A stretch of DNA of 64,000 nt from Prauserella aidingensis (GTDB lineage Bacteria; Actinomycetota; Actinomycetes; Mycobacteriales; Pseudonocardiaceae): positions 124,001-188,000 of the forward strand of contig NZ_JAMTCN010000006.1 in the NCBI RefSeq assembly GCF_024171865.1, given 5' to 3'. Of the stretch, positions 1 through 7,678 are shown in pieces (position 1 is the first letter of the stretch; each line of letters begins with the position of its first letter). The notes below the pieces were generated by a model, which worked only from the letters and a program-made list of their open reading frames with translations, was not told the origin of the DNA and made no database searches. Position numbers and translations under genes: made by a program.

Positions 1-308
1 ATCGCGATCGCGTCCACCATGTCCCCGAAGACGCCGGAGAGCACGGCCACCGCGATCAGCAGCAGTTGCAGCGGCTCGGTGAAGGATTCGGCCAGTTCCT
101 CCCACCACGGTTCCCGCTTCTCGGCAGCAGCGGTGTTCGGGCCGTGGCGGGCGAGACGGCGCACCCGCTCGTCCTCCGGTAGTCCGGTCCTCCCGGTGTC
201 CAGCCGCTCGACCACGTCCCCCGCGGTGAGGGCGTGCCACGCGGGTGACTGTTCCCCTCCGGTCACGCCGACTGCGGTGTCGGCCTCTCCTGCACGGGCG
301 CGGGGCAT
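1..308 (-). CDS. Cation-transporting P-type ATPase, N-terminal part (runs off the window)
   Basis: Reading the minus strand from the ATG at 308 gives about 102 residues before the window edge. They contain a cation-ATPase N-terminal domain (WHALTAGDVVERLDTGRTGL, then LARHGPN) followed by the first hydrophobic helix (EPLQLLLIAVAVLSGVFGD). This is the standard start of SERCA/PMR1-like P2-type pumps that move Ca2+ or other cations across the membrane. The phosphorylation and nucleotide domains lie outside, so the ion cannot be named. The ATG overlaps the TGA of the ChrB-type gene (TGATG), which implies translational coupling. Family call is sure; substrate is unknown. Confidence 0.82.
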   Translation of the reverse strand, partial: MPRARAGEADTAVGVTGGEQSPAWHALTAGDVVERLDTGRTGLPEDERVRRLARHGPNTAAAEKREPWWEELAESFTEPLQLLLIAVAVLSGVFGDMVDAIA

Positions 309-913
309 CAGCTGTCCTCGACCGCGCGCAGCCTGCGTTGCGGTGCGTCCTCGACGGGAGGTTCGACGGGGGCTTCACGGCTCAGCGCGGCCTGCTCGAA
401 GTCCGCCAGGTCCCGCGCGGCCTGTTCCACCGCCTCGCGGGCAGCCTGCCCACCGGGTGCGTCGAAGTAGTCCCGCGCGGCGATCTTGGCCAGCCACGAG
501 CGGTACCGCTCCAGGTCGGACTCAGACTCTTCCACCTCGGCATAGGTAGCCCGTCCGCGCGCCCGCTCGGACTCCAGCTCCTGCCGGAACTCCGGTAACC
601 GTTCCAGCATCTCCGCGTACTCGTCGTCGCGGGCGGCGTTGAACTCCGCGACCACGCTCCGCTCCTCGTCGCCGTCGGCGAAACGCATCGTCAGCACGCG
701 CGCACTGCCACCCTGCCTGCGCACCTTGTCGGCCAGCCGCCGCACCTGCCGCACCACCTCCGGTTCGGCAGGCAACAGGCACACCGACTGCTGCAGGTAC
801 AGCGCCCCCAACGAGCGCAGCTTGCGCCACACGGTCACGCGCAACGTCCCCGCCGCGCCCGCGGTCGACACGCTGACCATCAGCCAGCTCCGGCTGTCGG
901 CTTCGCTCGTCAC
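308..913 (-). CDS. ChrB N-terminal domain protein
   Basis: A 201-residue protein starting at GTG 913. The N-terminus (SWLMVSVSTAG, RVTVWRKLRSLGALYLQQSV, then LP) matches the ChrB N-terminal family, found in the chromate-resistance regulator ChrB and in stand-alone actinobacterial proteins. The C-terminal half is charged and probably helical (ESESDLERYRSWLAKIAARDYF). The C-terminal chromate-sensing half of true ChrB is missing, so a role in chromate resistance is only a guess. It overlaps the P-type ATPase by one base, and the pair is probably one operon for metal or cation homeostasis. No chrA transporter is visible. Confidence 0.75.
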   Translation of the reverse strand: MTSEADSRSWLMVSVSTAGAAGTLRVTVWRKLRSLGALYLQQSVCLLPAEPEVVRQVRRLADKVRRQGGSARVLTMRFADGDEERSVVAEFNAARDDEYAEMLERLPEFRQELESERARGRATYAEVEESESDLERYRSWLAKIAARDYFDAPGGQAAREAVEQAARDLADFEQAALSREAPVEPPVEDAPQRRLRAVEDS

Positions 914-1115
914 GCCGCAATGTTACTCCCGTAACACCAGCACGCAAGGGCCTCGGGTGCAACGCATCAGCGGAAACGTTGCGCGTCACAGTGCGCGCGT
1001 AAGTGAGATGATGATCTTGACGAACCGGCGACCTGTTCGGGCACCACGGGCTGGTTGACCTCTAGTTCGGTCGAAATCTTGGCGCCGTGTCGATGGAGCC
1101 CTTCGGACGTGGAGC

Positions 1116-1680
1116 GTGACGATGAAGATTCGGCCGCACGTGAGTGATCCAGTGGCTCAGAATGATGTCGAAGCAGTGGTGGAACGGTTCGCCCCAGCCG
1201 AGCTCCGTCAGTGGATCGCAGGGCGGGCACGACCGCTGCCGCTCGATCCCGGGAGTGCGCCGGTGCGACTACCCGAGTCGCTCTCGCGGGCCAGCGTCGT
1301 CGGTTCGCTCGGCCAGGGAGCTGGTACGTGCTACGCACGTCCTGCTGCGGGCACTTGTCGAGCAGGCGGGCTTCCGAGTCGTGGCTATCGAGGGCACCAT
1401 CGAGACGGCTGTCGCGCTCGAACGGTTCGTCCGCACCGGCGAGGGCGAGCCCGCCACGCTCATTGCCACCAGTCGCCGGTGACCCGCGCACCGTGCCACC
1501 GGTGGAAACCCACCGCTACCGCGTCGCCGCCCTGACCGTGGGCTCGGGCTCGGCACCGTTCGCCGTCGCGGACCCGCCCTACGAGCTCACCGAGTACGCG
1601 TTCGCCGACGCACCCCACGACATCGCACTACTGGAGTTGGCAACCTCGAACCGTGTACTCCCGAAGCCTCCCGACCCCTA
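1116..1680 (+). pseudogene. Erythromycin-esterase-like gene remnant (frameshifted, internally deleted)
   Basis: Three reading frames each hold part of an erythromycin-esterase-family protein. Frame from 1116: ELRQWIAGRARPLPLDP, then SRASVVGSLG, which matches the start of the family. Frame from about 1315: THVLLRALVEQAGFRVVAIE, then ALERFVRTGEGEP, which matches the next conserved block. Third frame, about 1500-1680: HRYRVAALTVGSGSAPF, then FADAPHDIALLEL, which resembles the family C-terminus. About 250 residues of the catalytic centre are absent and at least two frameshifts separate the pieces. No functional product is expected. The first two blocks are convincing; the C-terminal assignment is weaker. 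Confidence 0.6.
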
Positions 1681-1702
1681 ATCCAATCCTTGGAGTGCCC
1701 CG

Positions 1703-1810
1703 GTGGGAACCGCAAAGGATGGGAACGGGACTGACCAGGGTGCGCTCACCGGGACTTTGACGATCAACGCGGTATTCGACCTCCCCGAAGCACCCCGGAA
1801 GTCGTCATGA
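1703..1810 (+). other. Unassigned short open frame in the decay zone
   Basis: A GTG-started frame of 35 residues containing GALTGTLTINAVFDLPEAP and ending in TGA just before the acyl-CoA dehydrogenase fragment. I recognise no family. Its place between two gene remnants suggests it is also debris, but this is not shown by the sequence. Confidence 0.2.
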
Positions 1811-1816
1811 TCAGCC

Positions 1817-1921
1817 CAGCTGCACGGTGGTATCGCGATCACGTGAGAGCACGACGTGCACCTGTACCTCAAGCGTGCCCATGGCACGGCCCTGCGGTTC
1901 GGGACGGCGCGCGCCGGCTGA
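1817..1921 (+). pseudogene. C-terminal fragment of an acyl-CoA dehydrogenase
   Basis: The frame reads QLHGGIAIT, then a stop, then EHDVHLYLKRAHGTALRFGT and a terminal TGA. This is the very conserved C-terminal block of acyl-CoA dehydrogenases, normally QxHGGxxxTWEHxxHLYLKRA. The stop at 1844-1846 is TGA exactly where the family has Trp (TGG), one base away. Nothing of the FAD-binding or catalytic parts survives upstream, so this is a relic of a deleted gene. The motif match is direct; the deletion history is inferred. Confidence 0.6.
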
Positions 1922-1980
1922 ACAGCAGGACTCGCGGTCCGGAGTGCACAACTCGCTGTCGGGAACGCAGGACTCGAGGT
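1919..1980 (+). repeat. Three imperfect ~21-nt tandem units
   Basis: Three copies of a degenerate unit with the cores GCAGGACTCGCGGTC, GCACAACTCGCTGTC and GCAGGACTCGAGGTG follow each other just after the acyl-CoA dehydrogenase fragment and right before the stop of the molybdenum-enzyme operon. The period (about 20-22 nt) resembles the array at 41209-41300, though the unit sequence differs. Function is unknown. Confidence 0.5.
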
Positions 1981-1981
1981 G

Positions 1982-4195
1982 TCACAGGAGCTTGGCCGGG
2001 GTGATGGGCAGGTCGCGGAGGCGTTTGCCCGTCGCGTTGTGGATGGCGTTCGCGACCGCCGCCGCGACACCGGTGATGCCCACCTCACCGATGCCGAGCA
2101 GGCCCAGCGGCATGGTCGGGTCCGGCTCGTCGAGGTAGGCGATGTCGATCGGCGGGATGTCGGCGTGGACGGGCACGTGGTAACCCGACAGGCTCGGGTT
2201 CATGATCCGGCCGCTGCGCGGGTCCACGTGCGCCTCTTCGGTGAGCGCCATCCCGATGCCCATGACGATCCCGCCACGGAGCTGGCTGACCGCGGTCTTG
2301 CGGTTCATGACACGGCCGACGTCGAACGCGCCCGTCCACCGGGAGACGCGCACCTCGCCGGTGTCGGCATCGACTCGGACCTCGCAGAAGTGCGCGCCAC
2401 ATGCGGCCTTCTGCCACCTGCGCATGTCGCGCGCCGTCCTCGCCATGAACCGCGCCTGGCCCGCCGCCTTGCCGATCCTGGTGTCCGAACCGACCGCCGC
2501 CTCGATGTAGGGCACCTTCGCGGCGGCGACAATCTCGGCCGGCGTTCGGCCCGCTGTGCCCGAACGCCGCGCCAACGTGTCGAGCCGCCGCGTGAGCTTC
2601 CGGCACGCAGCGAGCACGCTGGCCGCGACACTCGAGGTCTGCATCGAGCCGCCCGCCATCGCGCCCTCGGGCAGCGCCGAGTCGCCGCACTCGACGTGCA
2701 CCGCGTCGAACGGCACGCCGAGCGCGTCGGCCGCGATCTGCGCCTGCACTGTCGCCGCACCGACGCCGATCTCGTGTAGTCCACTGCGGACGGTCACGCT
2801 GCCGTCGGCGGCGAGCCGTACGGTCACGTTCGCCGTGAGACGCAGTTGCGGGTGGTACGCCGTCGCCACGCCCGTGCCGACGAGCCAGCGGCCGTCGCGT
2901 GTCGTGCCGGGCTCCGGCGAGCGGTCGGCCCAGCCGAAACGATGCGCGCCCAGCTCATAGGCCTCACGCAGCATCCGGTGCGAGAACTTCTTGCCGTCGA
3001 TGGGATTTCGCTCGGGCTCGTTACGCATGCGCAGCTCGATCGGGTCGGCGCCCAGCTCGTACGCGAGCTCGTCGATCGCCGACTCGAGCGCGAACGACCC
3101 GATCGCGTCGCCCGGTGCGCGCACGGCCGTGTTCGGAATCCAGTCGAGCGTCACCGAGCTCTGCCCCGTACGGATGTTGGCGGCGCCGTAGAGGTGGTTC
3201 GCGGGTGTGACGGCGGGTTCCGGCTGACCGCCGACCGGGCTCTTCCTGGTGACCGCGGTGTGCACGAGTGCGGTGAGCTTCCCGTCCCGACCGGCGCCGA
3301 GCGCCACGCGCTGAGTCGACGGTGTCCGCGCGCCGACCGTGCGGTAGACGTCCTCGCGGGTGAGCGACAGCCGGACCGGGCGGCCCGTCGCCCGCGCGGC
3401 GAGCACCGCGAGGATCACACCCGGCCACGCGAAGCCCTTGCCGCCGAACCCGCCGCCGACGAACGGCGCCAGCACCCGCACCTTGGCCTCCGGCACCCCG
3501 AACCGGAGCGCGAGATGCGCGCGCAGCCACGCCATGTTCTGTGTCGCGTCGTGCACGGCGAGCTCGTCTCCGTGCCACACGGCGGTCGTCGCATGCGGCT
3601 CGATCGCGTTGTGGTGGTGCTGCGGCGTCGAGTACTCCGAGTCGACGACGACCGGTGCCGCCGCGAGTGCCGCGTCGGCGTCGCCCTTCTTCGCACCGGT
3701 GGGCATGAGCATGTTTCCCTTGTCCAGCACGGCGTTCGGCAGCTCCGCGGCGAAGTCCACAGTGGCGGGAAGACGCTCGTAGGTCACCTCGACGAGCGCG
3801 GCCGCCTCGCGTGCGGCGTGGGAATGCTCGGCCACGACGACGGCGACCGGCTGGCCGTCCCAGTGCACCTCGTCGGTGTTGAGGTAGTTGACCTGCGTGC
3901 CGGAGACCATCGTGCTCATGTTGACGGGGGAGACTCGCTTCGGCGGGTTGAGCTTCGGCGCGTTGTGGTGCGTCAGCACCGCCACCACTCCGGGAAGCGC
4001 CTCGGCGGCGGAGGTGTCGATGCCGGTGATCCGGCCACGGCTGACGGTCGCGGTCACCAGTGCCGCATGGGTGAGGCCGGCAAGGTCGTGCTCGGCCGCG
4101 AAGCGCGCCGCGCCGGTGGTCTTCGCCGGCCCGTCGACGCGATCGACCGGTGCGCCGACCACGGGCTCACGGGTGGTGTTGTGAGTGCTGGTCAT
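1982..4195 (-). CDS. Xanthine dehydrogenase-family molybdenum-binding subunit (PaoC/YagR-like)
   Basis: A 737-residue molybdopterin-cofactor subunit. The domain order is family-typical: an N-terminal aldehyde oxidase a/b-hammerhead ([19 protein letters not shown]), then MoCo-binding segments ([30 protein letters not shown]), ending with GIGEVGITG, whose Glu near residue 704 is the catalytic base in this family. Together with the next two genes it forms an aldehyde or hydroxylating oxidoreductase in which electrons pass from Mo to 2Fe-2S to FAD. The ATG at 4195 overlaps the stop of the FAD subunit by 4 nt (ATGA) and was preferred over longer frames for that reason. Substrate is unknown; aromatic aldehydes are known for PaoABC. 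Confidence 0.88.
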   Translation of the reverse strand: MTSTHNTTREPVVGAPVDRVDGPAKTTGAARFAAEHDLAGLTHAALVTATVSRGRITGIDTSAAEALPGVVAVLTHHNAPKLNPPKRVSPVNMSTMVSGTQVNYLNTDEVHWDGQPVAVVVAEHSHAAREAAALVEVTYERLPATVDFAAELPNAVLDKGNMLMPTGAKKGDADAALAAAPVVVDSEYSTPQHHHNAIEPHATTAVWHGDELAVHDATQNMAWLRAHLALRFGVPEAKVRVLAPFVGGGFGGKGFAWPGVILAVLAARATGRPVRLSLTREDVYRTVGARTPSTQRVALGAGRDGKLTALVHTAVTRKSPVGGQPEPAVTPANHLYGAANIRTGQSSVTLDWIPNTAVRAPGDAIGSFALESAIDELAYELGADPIELRMRNEPERNPIDGKKFSHRMLREAYELGAHRFGWADRSPEPGTTRDGRWLVGTGVATAYHPQLRLTANVTVRLAADGSVTVRSGLHEIGVGAATVQAQIAADALGVPFDAVHVECGDSALPEGAMAGGSMQTSSVAASVLAACRKLTRRLDTLARRSGTAGRTPAEIVAAAKVPYIEAAVGSDTRIGKAAGQARFMARTARDMRRWQKAACGAHFCEVRVDADTGEVRVSRWTGAFDVGRVMNRKTAVSQLRGGIVMGIGMALTEEAHVDPRSGRIMNPSLSGYHVPVHADIPPIDIAYLDEPDPTMPLGLLGIGEVGITGVAAAVANAIHNATGKRLRDLPITPAKLL

Positions 4196-5196
4196 GCGGC
4201 ACTCCCGGCTGCGGCGTGTTCCTGGAGCTCGCGCAGGGTCGCCACGATCGTGCGGCGTGCGAGCTCCACCTTGAACGCGTTGTCGTGTTGTGGGGTGGCC
4301 GCGGCGAGCTCGGCCTCGGCGGCACGGGCGAAGGTCTCCTCGGTGGCGGGTGCGCCGACGAGCAGTCGTTCGGCCTCGGCGGCACGCCACGGGAGTGGCG
4401 CCACGCCGCCCAGCGCGACGCGTGCGTCGACGATCGTGTCACCGTCGAGGCGCAGCGCGGCCGCCACGGAGACGAGCGCGAACGCGTACGAAGCCCGGTC
4501 GCGCACCTTGCGGTAACGGGACCGCGGGGCCGCGTCGGCAGCGGGCAGCTCGACGGCGGTGATCAGCTCGTCACGCTCGAGCACGGTCTCGACATGCGGA
4601 GTGTCGCCCGGCGGCCGGTACAGCTCCAGCACGGGAACGCGGCGCGTACCCCGGATGCTCTCCACCTCGACGACGGCGTCGAGCGCCGCGAGCGCAACCG
4701 CCATGTCCGAGGGGTGCGTCGCGACGCAGTGCTCGCTCACCCCCAGGATCGCCGCGTCGCGCGTGATGCCGCCGAGTGCGCCGCAGCCGCTGCCCGGCTC
4801 GCGCTTCGCGCACGGCGACGCGGTGTCGTAGAAGTACGGACATCGCGTGCGCTGCAACAGATTCCCGCCGACGGTCGCCATGTTGCGCAGCTGCGCCGAC
4901 GCGCCGTTGAGCACTGCCTGCGAGAGCACGGGGTAGCGCGTACGAACGAGCGGGTGCGCGGCGAGCGCGCTGTTGCGCACGCCGGCTCCGACGCGGACAC
5001 CGCCGCCGGGCAACTCGTCGATGCCGGTCAGCGGCAGCCGAGTGACGTCGACGACCACGTCGGGCCGCTCGACGTTCTCGCGAATGAGGTCGACGAGATT
5101 CGTGCCGCCGCCGAGGAACTTCGCGCCCGGCCTCTCGGCGACGGTGCGCAGCGCGGTGGTGACGTCCGTGGCCGTCACGTAGTCGAACGTTCTCAT
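4192..5196 (-). CDS. FAD-binding subunit with 4Fe-4S insertion (PaoB/YagS-like)
   Basis: A 334-residue CO-dehydrogenase-flavoprotein-type subunit ([13 protein letters not shown] near residues 25-37; [18 protein letters not shown] near 105-122). After the FAD loop it carries the insertion unique to the PaoB type, with four cysteines at residues 119, 129, 138 and 157 ([20 protein letters not shown], then C; later SEHC). In E. coli PaoB this insertion binds an extra 4Fe-4S cluster, so the complex is PaoABC-like and not a classic xanthine dehydrogenase. It overlaps both neighbours by 4 nt, which indicates tight translational coupling. Confidence 0.87.
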   Translation of the reverse strand: MRTFDYVTATDVTTALRTVAERPGAKFLGGGTNLVDLIRENVERPDVVVDVTRLPLTGIDELPGGGVRVGAGVRNSALAAHPLVRTRYPVLSQAVLNGASAQLRNMATVGGNLLQRTRCPYFYDTASPCAKREPGSGCGALGGITRDAAILGVSEHCVATHPSDMAVALAALDAVVEVESIRGTRRVPVLELYRPPGDTPHVETVLERDELITAVELPAADAAPRSRYRKVRDRASYAFALVSVAAALRLDGDTIVDARVALGGVAPLPWRAAEAERLLVGAPATEETFARAAEAELAAATPQHDNAFKVELARRTIVATLRELQEHAAAGSAA

Positions 5197-5681
5197 CGCA
5201 CGACCTCCGCGACCGCCTCGACGACCCCGTTGTAGGCGCCGCAGCGGCAGATATTGCCGCTCATGCGTTCCCGGATCTCCTCGTCGGTCAGCTCCTCGCC
5301 CTCGGCCGCCGGGTCCTCGCTGACGGCGCTGGGCATGCCGTCCTTGTGCTCGGCGAGCATCCCGATCGCCGAGCAGATCTGGCCGGAGGTGCAGTAGCCG
5401 CATTGGAACCCGTCGTGGCGGACGAAGGCCTCCTGCAGCGGATGATCGACGCCTTCGATCGTCGTGATCTCGCGGTCGGCGTACTGCACGGTGAGCGCGA
5501 GGCAGGCGTTGATCCGCTCGCCGTCGGCGAGCACCGTGCACGCGCCGCACGCGCCCTGGTCGCAGCCCTTCTTCGTGCCGGGCAGCCCGAGGTGCTCGCG
5601 CAGCGCGTCGAGCAGGCTGACCTGCGGGGGAATGTCGAGCCGTCGGTCGGCCCCGTTGACGCGCAAGCGCACCTCGGCCAT
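5193..5681 (-). CDS. 2Fe-2S subunit of the aldehyde oxidoreductase (PaoA/YagT-like)
   Basis: A 162-residue protein with two iron-sulphur modules. The plant-ferredoxin cluster uses Cys40, 45, 48 and 60 ([12 protein letters not shown], then NAC). The helical-bundle cluster uses Cys94 and 97 with Cys145 and 147 ([13 protein letters not shown]). It transfers electrons from the molybdenum centre to the flavin. E. coli PaoA carries a Tat signal peptide; this protein starts directly with the domain ([15 protein letters not shown]), so the complex should be cytoplasmic. It is the first gene of the three-gene operon, and its promoter faces the divergent TetR gene. Confidence 0.88.
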   Translation of the reverse strand: MAEVRLRVNGADRRLDIPPQVSLLDALREHLGLPGTKKGCDQGACGACTVLADGERINACLALTVQYADREITTIEGVDHPLQEAFVRHDGFQCGYCTSGQICSAIGMLAEHKDGMPSAVSEDPAAEGEELTDEEIRERMSGNICRCGAYNGVVEAVAEVVR

Positions 5682-5714
5682 CGCGGTCTCCTTCGTCGTG
5701 GTGGATGTACCGCG

Positions 5715-5743
5715 AAGTTAACAGAACGCCGTACCGCTAACAA
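5715..5743 (-). promoter_or_regulatory. Promoter of the PaoABC-like operon
   Basis: On the minus strand, TTGTTA (5743-5738) and TAACTT (5720-5715) are separated by exactly 17 bp, a good SigA-type match about 30 bp upstream of the first ATG at 5681. It lies back to back with the tetR promoter. Prediction from sequence only. Confidence 0.55.
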
Positions 5744-5745
5744 GA

Positions 5746-5756
5746 GAACGGTGTTC
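5746..5756. promoter_or_regulatory. Candidate TetR operator
   Basis: An 11-bp near-palindrome, GAACGGTGTTC, sits between the two divergent promoters, just upstream of the minus-strand -35 and inside the plus-strand promoter. A related AGAACGCCGT lies 20 bp away. Divergent TetR genes usually act on such sites; binding here is inferred. Confidence 0.35.
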
Positions 5757-5771
5757 CTTTAACCCGTTACC

Positions 5772-5777
5772 TATACT
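5772..5777 (+). promoter_or_regulatory. -10 box of the tetR gene (near-leaderless transcript)
   Basis: TATACT ends 10 bp before the ATG at 5788. Transcription would start within about 5 nt of the start codon. There is no Shine-Dalgarno sequence, in keeping with a leaderless mRNA. The -35 is weak. Confidence 0.45.
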
Positions 5778-5787
5778 CCGCTGAGAC

Positions 5788-6429
5788 ATGGATCAGGAAA
5801 CGTTCGTACGGGCAAGGCGTCCGGAACAGAAACAGCAGCGCCGCGAGGCGATCCTCGCGGCGGCGGGGGAGCTCGCGCTCGAACGCGGGGTGCGCAACGT
5901 CAGCCTCGGCGACATCGCCAAACGGGTGGGCTTCGCGAAGTCGAACGTGGTGCGCTACTTCGGCACCCGTGAGGAGATCTACCTCGAACTCTCACTGGTC
6001 CACGGACGGCAGTGGGTCGACGAGGTCAAGCGGCGGCTGCCGTGCGAGGGGATCGTCGACGCGCTCGTCGAGCCGCTCGGCGAAAGACCGCTGCTGTGCG
6101 ACCTGATCAGCCAGGGCGGCACGTCGCTCGAGCACAACGTCGGGGTGGAGGCGGCGGCGGAGTTCAAACGCACCATGCACGGGCTGATCGTCGAGCTGGC
6201 GGTGGCGATCGCGGAGTGCTCCGCCGAGCTCACCGAAGCCGAGGCGAGCGAGGTGGTCACGGCGGCGGCCGCCTGCGCGATGGCGTTCTACCCGGCCGCG
6301 AACCCGCCGCCGACACTGCGCGAGGCCTACGACCGCCATCCCGAGCTGGCCGCCATGCAGGTGGAGTTCGTGCCCGCGACGAAGCGGGCGGTAGCCGCGC
6401 TCCTCGCGGGTATTCCGACGTTGCGGTGA
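5788..6429 (+). CDS. TetR family transcriptional regulator
   Basis: A 213-residue regulator with an N-terminal TetR helix-turn-helix (REAILAAAGELALERGVRNV, then SLGDIAKRVGFAKSNVVRYF at about residues 37-56) and a C-terminal ligand domain with no recognisable pocket. It is divergent from the PaoABC-like operon with a 106-bp gap that holds both promoters, so local control of that operon and of itself is the likely job. The inducer is unknown; aldehydes would be a reasonable guess. The gene ends inside a hairpin at 6408-6443. Confidence 0.87.
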   Translation: MDQETFVRARRPEQKQQRREAILAAAGELALERGVRNVSLGDIAKRVGFAKSNVVRYFGTREEIYLELSLVHGRQWVDEVKRRLPCEGIVDALVEPLGERPLLCDLISQGGTSLEHNVGVEAAAEFKRTMHGLIVELAVAIAECSAELTEAEASEVVTAAAACAMAFYPAANPPPTLREAYDRHPELAAMQVEFVPATKRAVAALLAGIPTLR

Positions 6430-6443
6430 ACGCCGGAATACCC
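6408..6443. terminator. Hairpin between convergent tetR and aldo/keto reductase
   Basis: Perfect 10-bp arms GGGTATTCCG (6408-6417) and CGGAATACCC (6434-6443) with a 16-nt loop. The tetR stop codon lies in the loop. There is no U-tract, as is usual in actinobacteria; it could serve both strands. Confidence 0.55.
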
Positions 6444-6478
6444 CCGAAGGAGCCGGATCGGTCGGTGTCTGCGAGTCG

Positions 6479-7318
6479 TCAGCGAACGTGGAAGGTGTCG
6501 GGGTGTGCGCCGACGCGTTCTCCGCGGTCGAGGCCCGCGAGTGTGCCGAGGTCGTCGCGGTCGAGCTCGAAGTCGAACAGCTCGAGGTTGGCCTTGATGC
6601 GCGACGGCGTGACCGACTTCGGGATGATCACGTTGCCGAGCTGCAGATGCCAACGCAGCACCACCTGTGCGGGCGTCTTGCCGTACTTCTCGGCGAGCGC
6701 GGTCACGGTCGGGTCGGTGAGGACGTCGCCGCCCTGCGCGAGCGGGCCCCACGCCTCGGTGGCGATGCCGTGCTCGGAGTGGTACTTGCGCAGCTCCGGC
6801 TGTTGCAAGTACGGGTGCAGCTCGACCTGGTTGACCGCGGGGACGATGTCCGACTCCTCGGCGAGCCGGTCGAGGTGTTCGGGCTGGAAGTTCGACACGC
6901 CGATCGCCTTCGCGCGACCCTCGGCGTGGATCTTCTCGAACGCGCGCCACGTGTCCACATAGCGGTCGACGTCCGGCATCGGCCAGTGGATCAGGTACAG
7001 GTCGACGTAGTCGGTGCCGAGCTTCTCGAGGCTGGTGTCGAACGCCTTGAGCGTCTCGTCGTAGCCCTGGTCGGCGTTCCACAACTTCGTGGTGAGGAAG
7101 ATGTCCTCGCGCGCGACGTCCGAGTCGGCGATGGCCTTGCCGACCTCGCCCTCGTTGCCGTATGCGGCAGCGGTGTCGATGCTGCGGTAGCCGGCCTCGA
7201 GCGCGGAGGTGACGGCTGCCACCGTCTCGTCGGCGCCGACCTTGAAGACGCCGAAACCGACCTGCGGCATCGCTACGCCGTTGTTCAGTGCGATCGTGGG
7301 TACGTTCGTTGGTGCCAT
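6479..7318 (-). CDS. Aldo/keto reductase
   Basis: A 279-residue NADPH-dependent (beta/alpha)8 oxidoreductase of the AKR5-like bacterial type. The catalytic tetrad is visible: Asp and Tyr in YRSIDTAAAYGNE, Lys in LTTKLWN, His in LYLIHWPMP. The C-terminal cofactor motif IIPKSVTPSRIKANL is intact. The start at 7318 (MAPTNVPTIALNNGVAMP) is the family N-terminus; the longer frame upstream runs through a tRNA gene and is not plausible. It reduces aldehydes or ketones, possibly linked to the aldehyde-oxidising operon nearby, but that link is only positional. Confidence 0.9.
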   Translation of the reverse strand: MAPTNVPTIALNNGVAMPQVGFGVFKVGADETVAAVTSALEAGYRSIDTAAAYGNEGEVGKAIADSDVAREDIFLTTKLWNADQGYDETLKAFDTSLEKLGTDYVDLYLIHWPMPDVDRYVDTWRAFEKIHAEGRAKAIGVSNFQPEHLDRLAEESDIVPAVNQVELHPYLQQPELRKYHSEHGIATEAWGPLAQGGDVLTDPTVTALAEKYGKTPAQVVLRWHLQLGNVIIPKSVTPSRIKANLELFDFELDRDDLGTLAGLDRGERVGAHPDTFHVR

Positions 7319-7444
7319 GCCCGGTCCAACGCGTGTCCGGCCGCGTGTATTCGCGTGAGCAACGGGGGCTTGATCACATCGCACCCCAGCTCGGGGAACC
7401 TTCGCGCGCAGGACGCGCACGGTGCGACCTCGCCACCCTCGGAG

Positions 7445-7518
7445 TGCCCCCGACGGGACTCGAACCCGCACTGAATCGGTTTTAAGCCGACTGCCTCTGC
7501 CGATTGGGCTACGGGGGC
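7445..7518 (-). tRNA. tRNA with anticodon UAA (Leu codon UUA), class-I-like short variable loop
   Basis: A 74-nt cloverleaf folds on the minus strand: acceptor GCCCCCG/CGGGGGC, a 3-bp D stem GCC/GGC, anticodon stem GTCGG/CCGAT, loop CTTAAAA giving anticodon TAA, variable loop TCAGT (5 nt), T stem GCGGG/CCCGT with loop TTCGAGT, discriminator A, and no encoded CCA. The anticodon reads UUA (Leu). Normal bacterial tRNA-Leu has a long variable arm, which is missing here. It may be a functional oddity, a mis-assigned tRNA or a pseudo-tRNA; the stems are well paired. Confidence 0.8.
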
Positions 7519-7623
7519 ACCTAGCAGCTTAAGGCCCTGCGCACGGCTGGGGTCCGTGAACCCCGTCACCCGGCCTGCCACCCGCCGACACCCGGCCGCG
7601 CGGACTCGGCCACCGACACACGA

Positions 7624-7656
7624 ATGCGGCCCCGAGTCGTCACCTCGGGGCCGCAT
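7624..7656 (-). terminator. Terminator downstream of ndh
   Basis: A perfect 12-bp stem ATGCGGCCCCGA / TCGGGGCCGCAT with a 9-nt loop, 22 bp past the ndh stop. It lies between ndh and the tRNA, both on the minus strand. Confidence 0.75.
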
Positions 7657-7678
7657 CTCGAAGCCGGTCGTGTCCGGG

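Noticed and set aside
1682-1980. Possible DUF397-like small gene (PRKSS motif)
   Set aside because: Only five residues resemble the DUF397 start and a stop codon follows at once; insufficient support.
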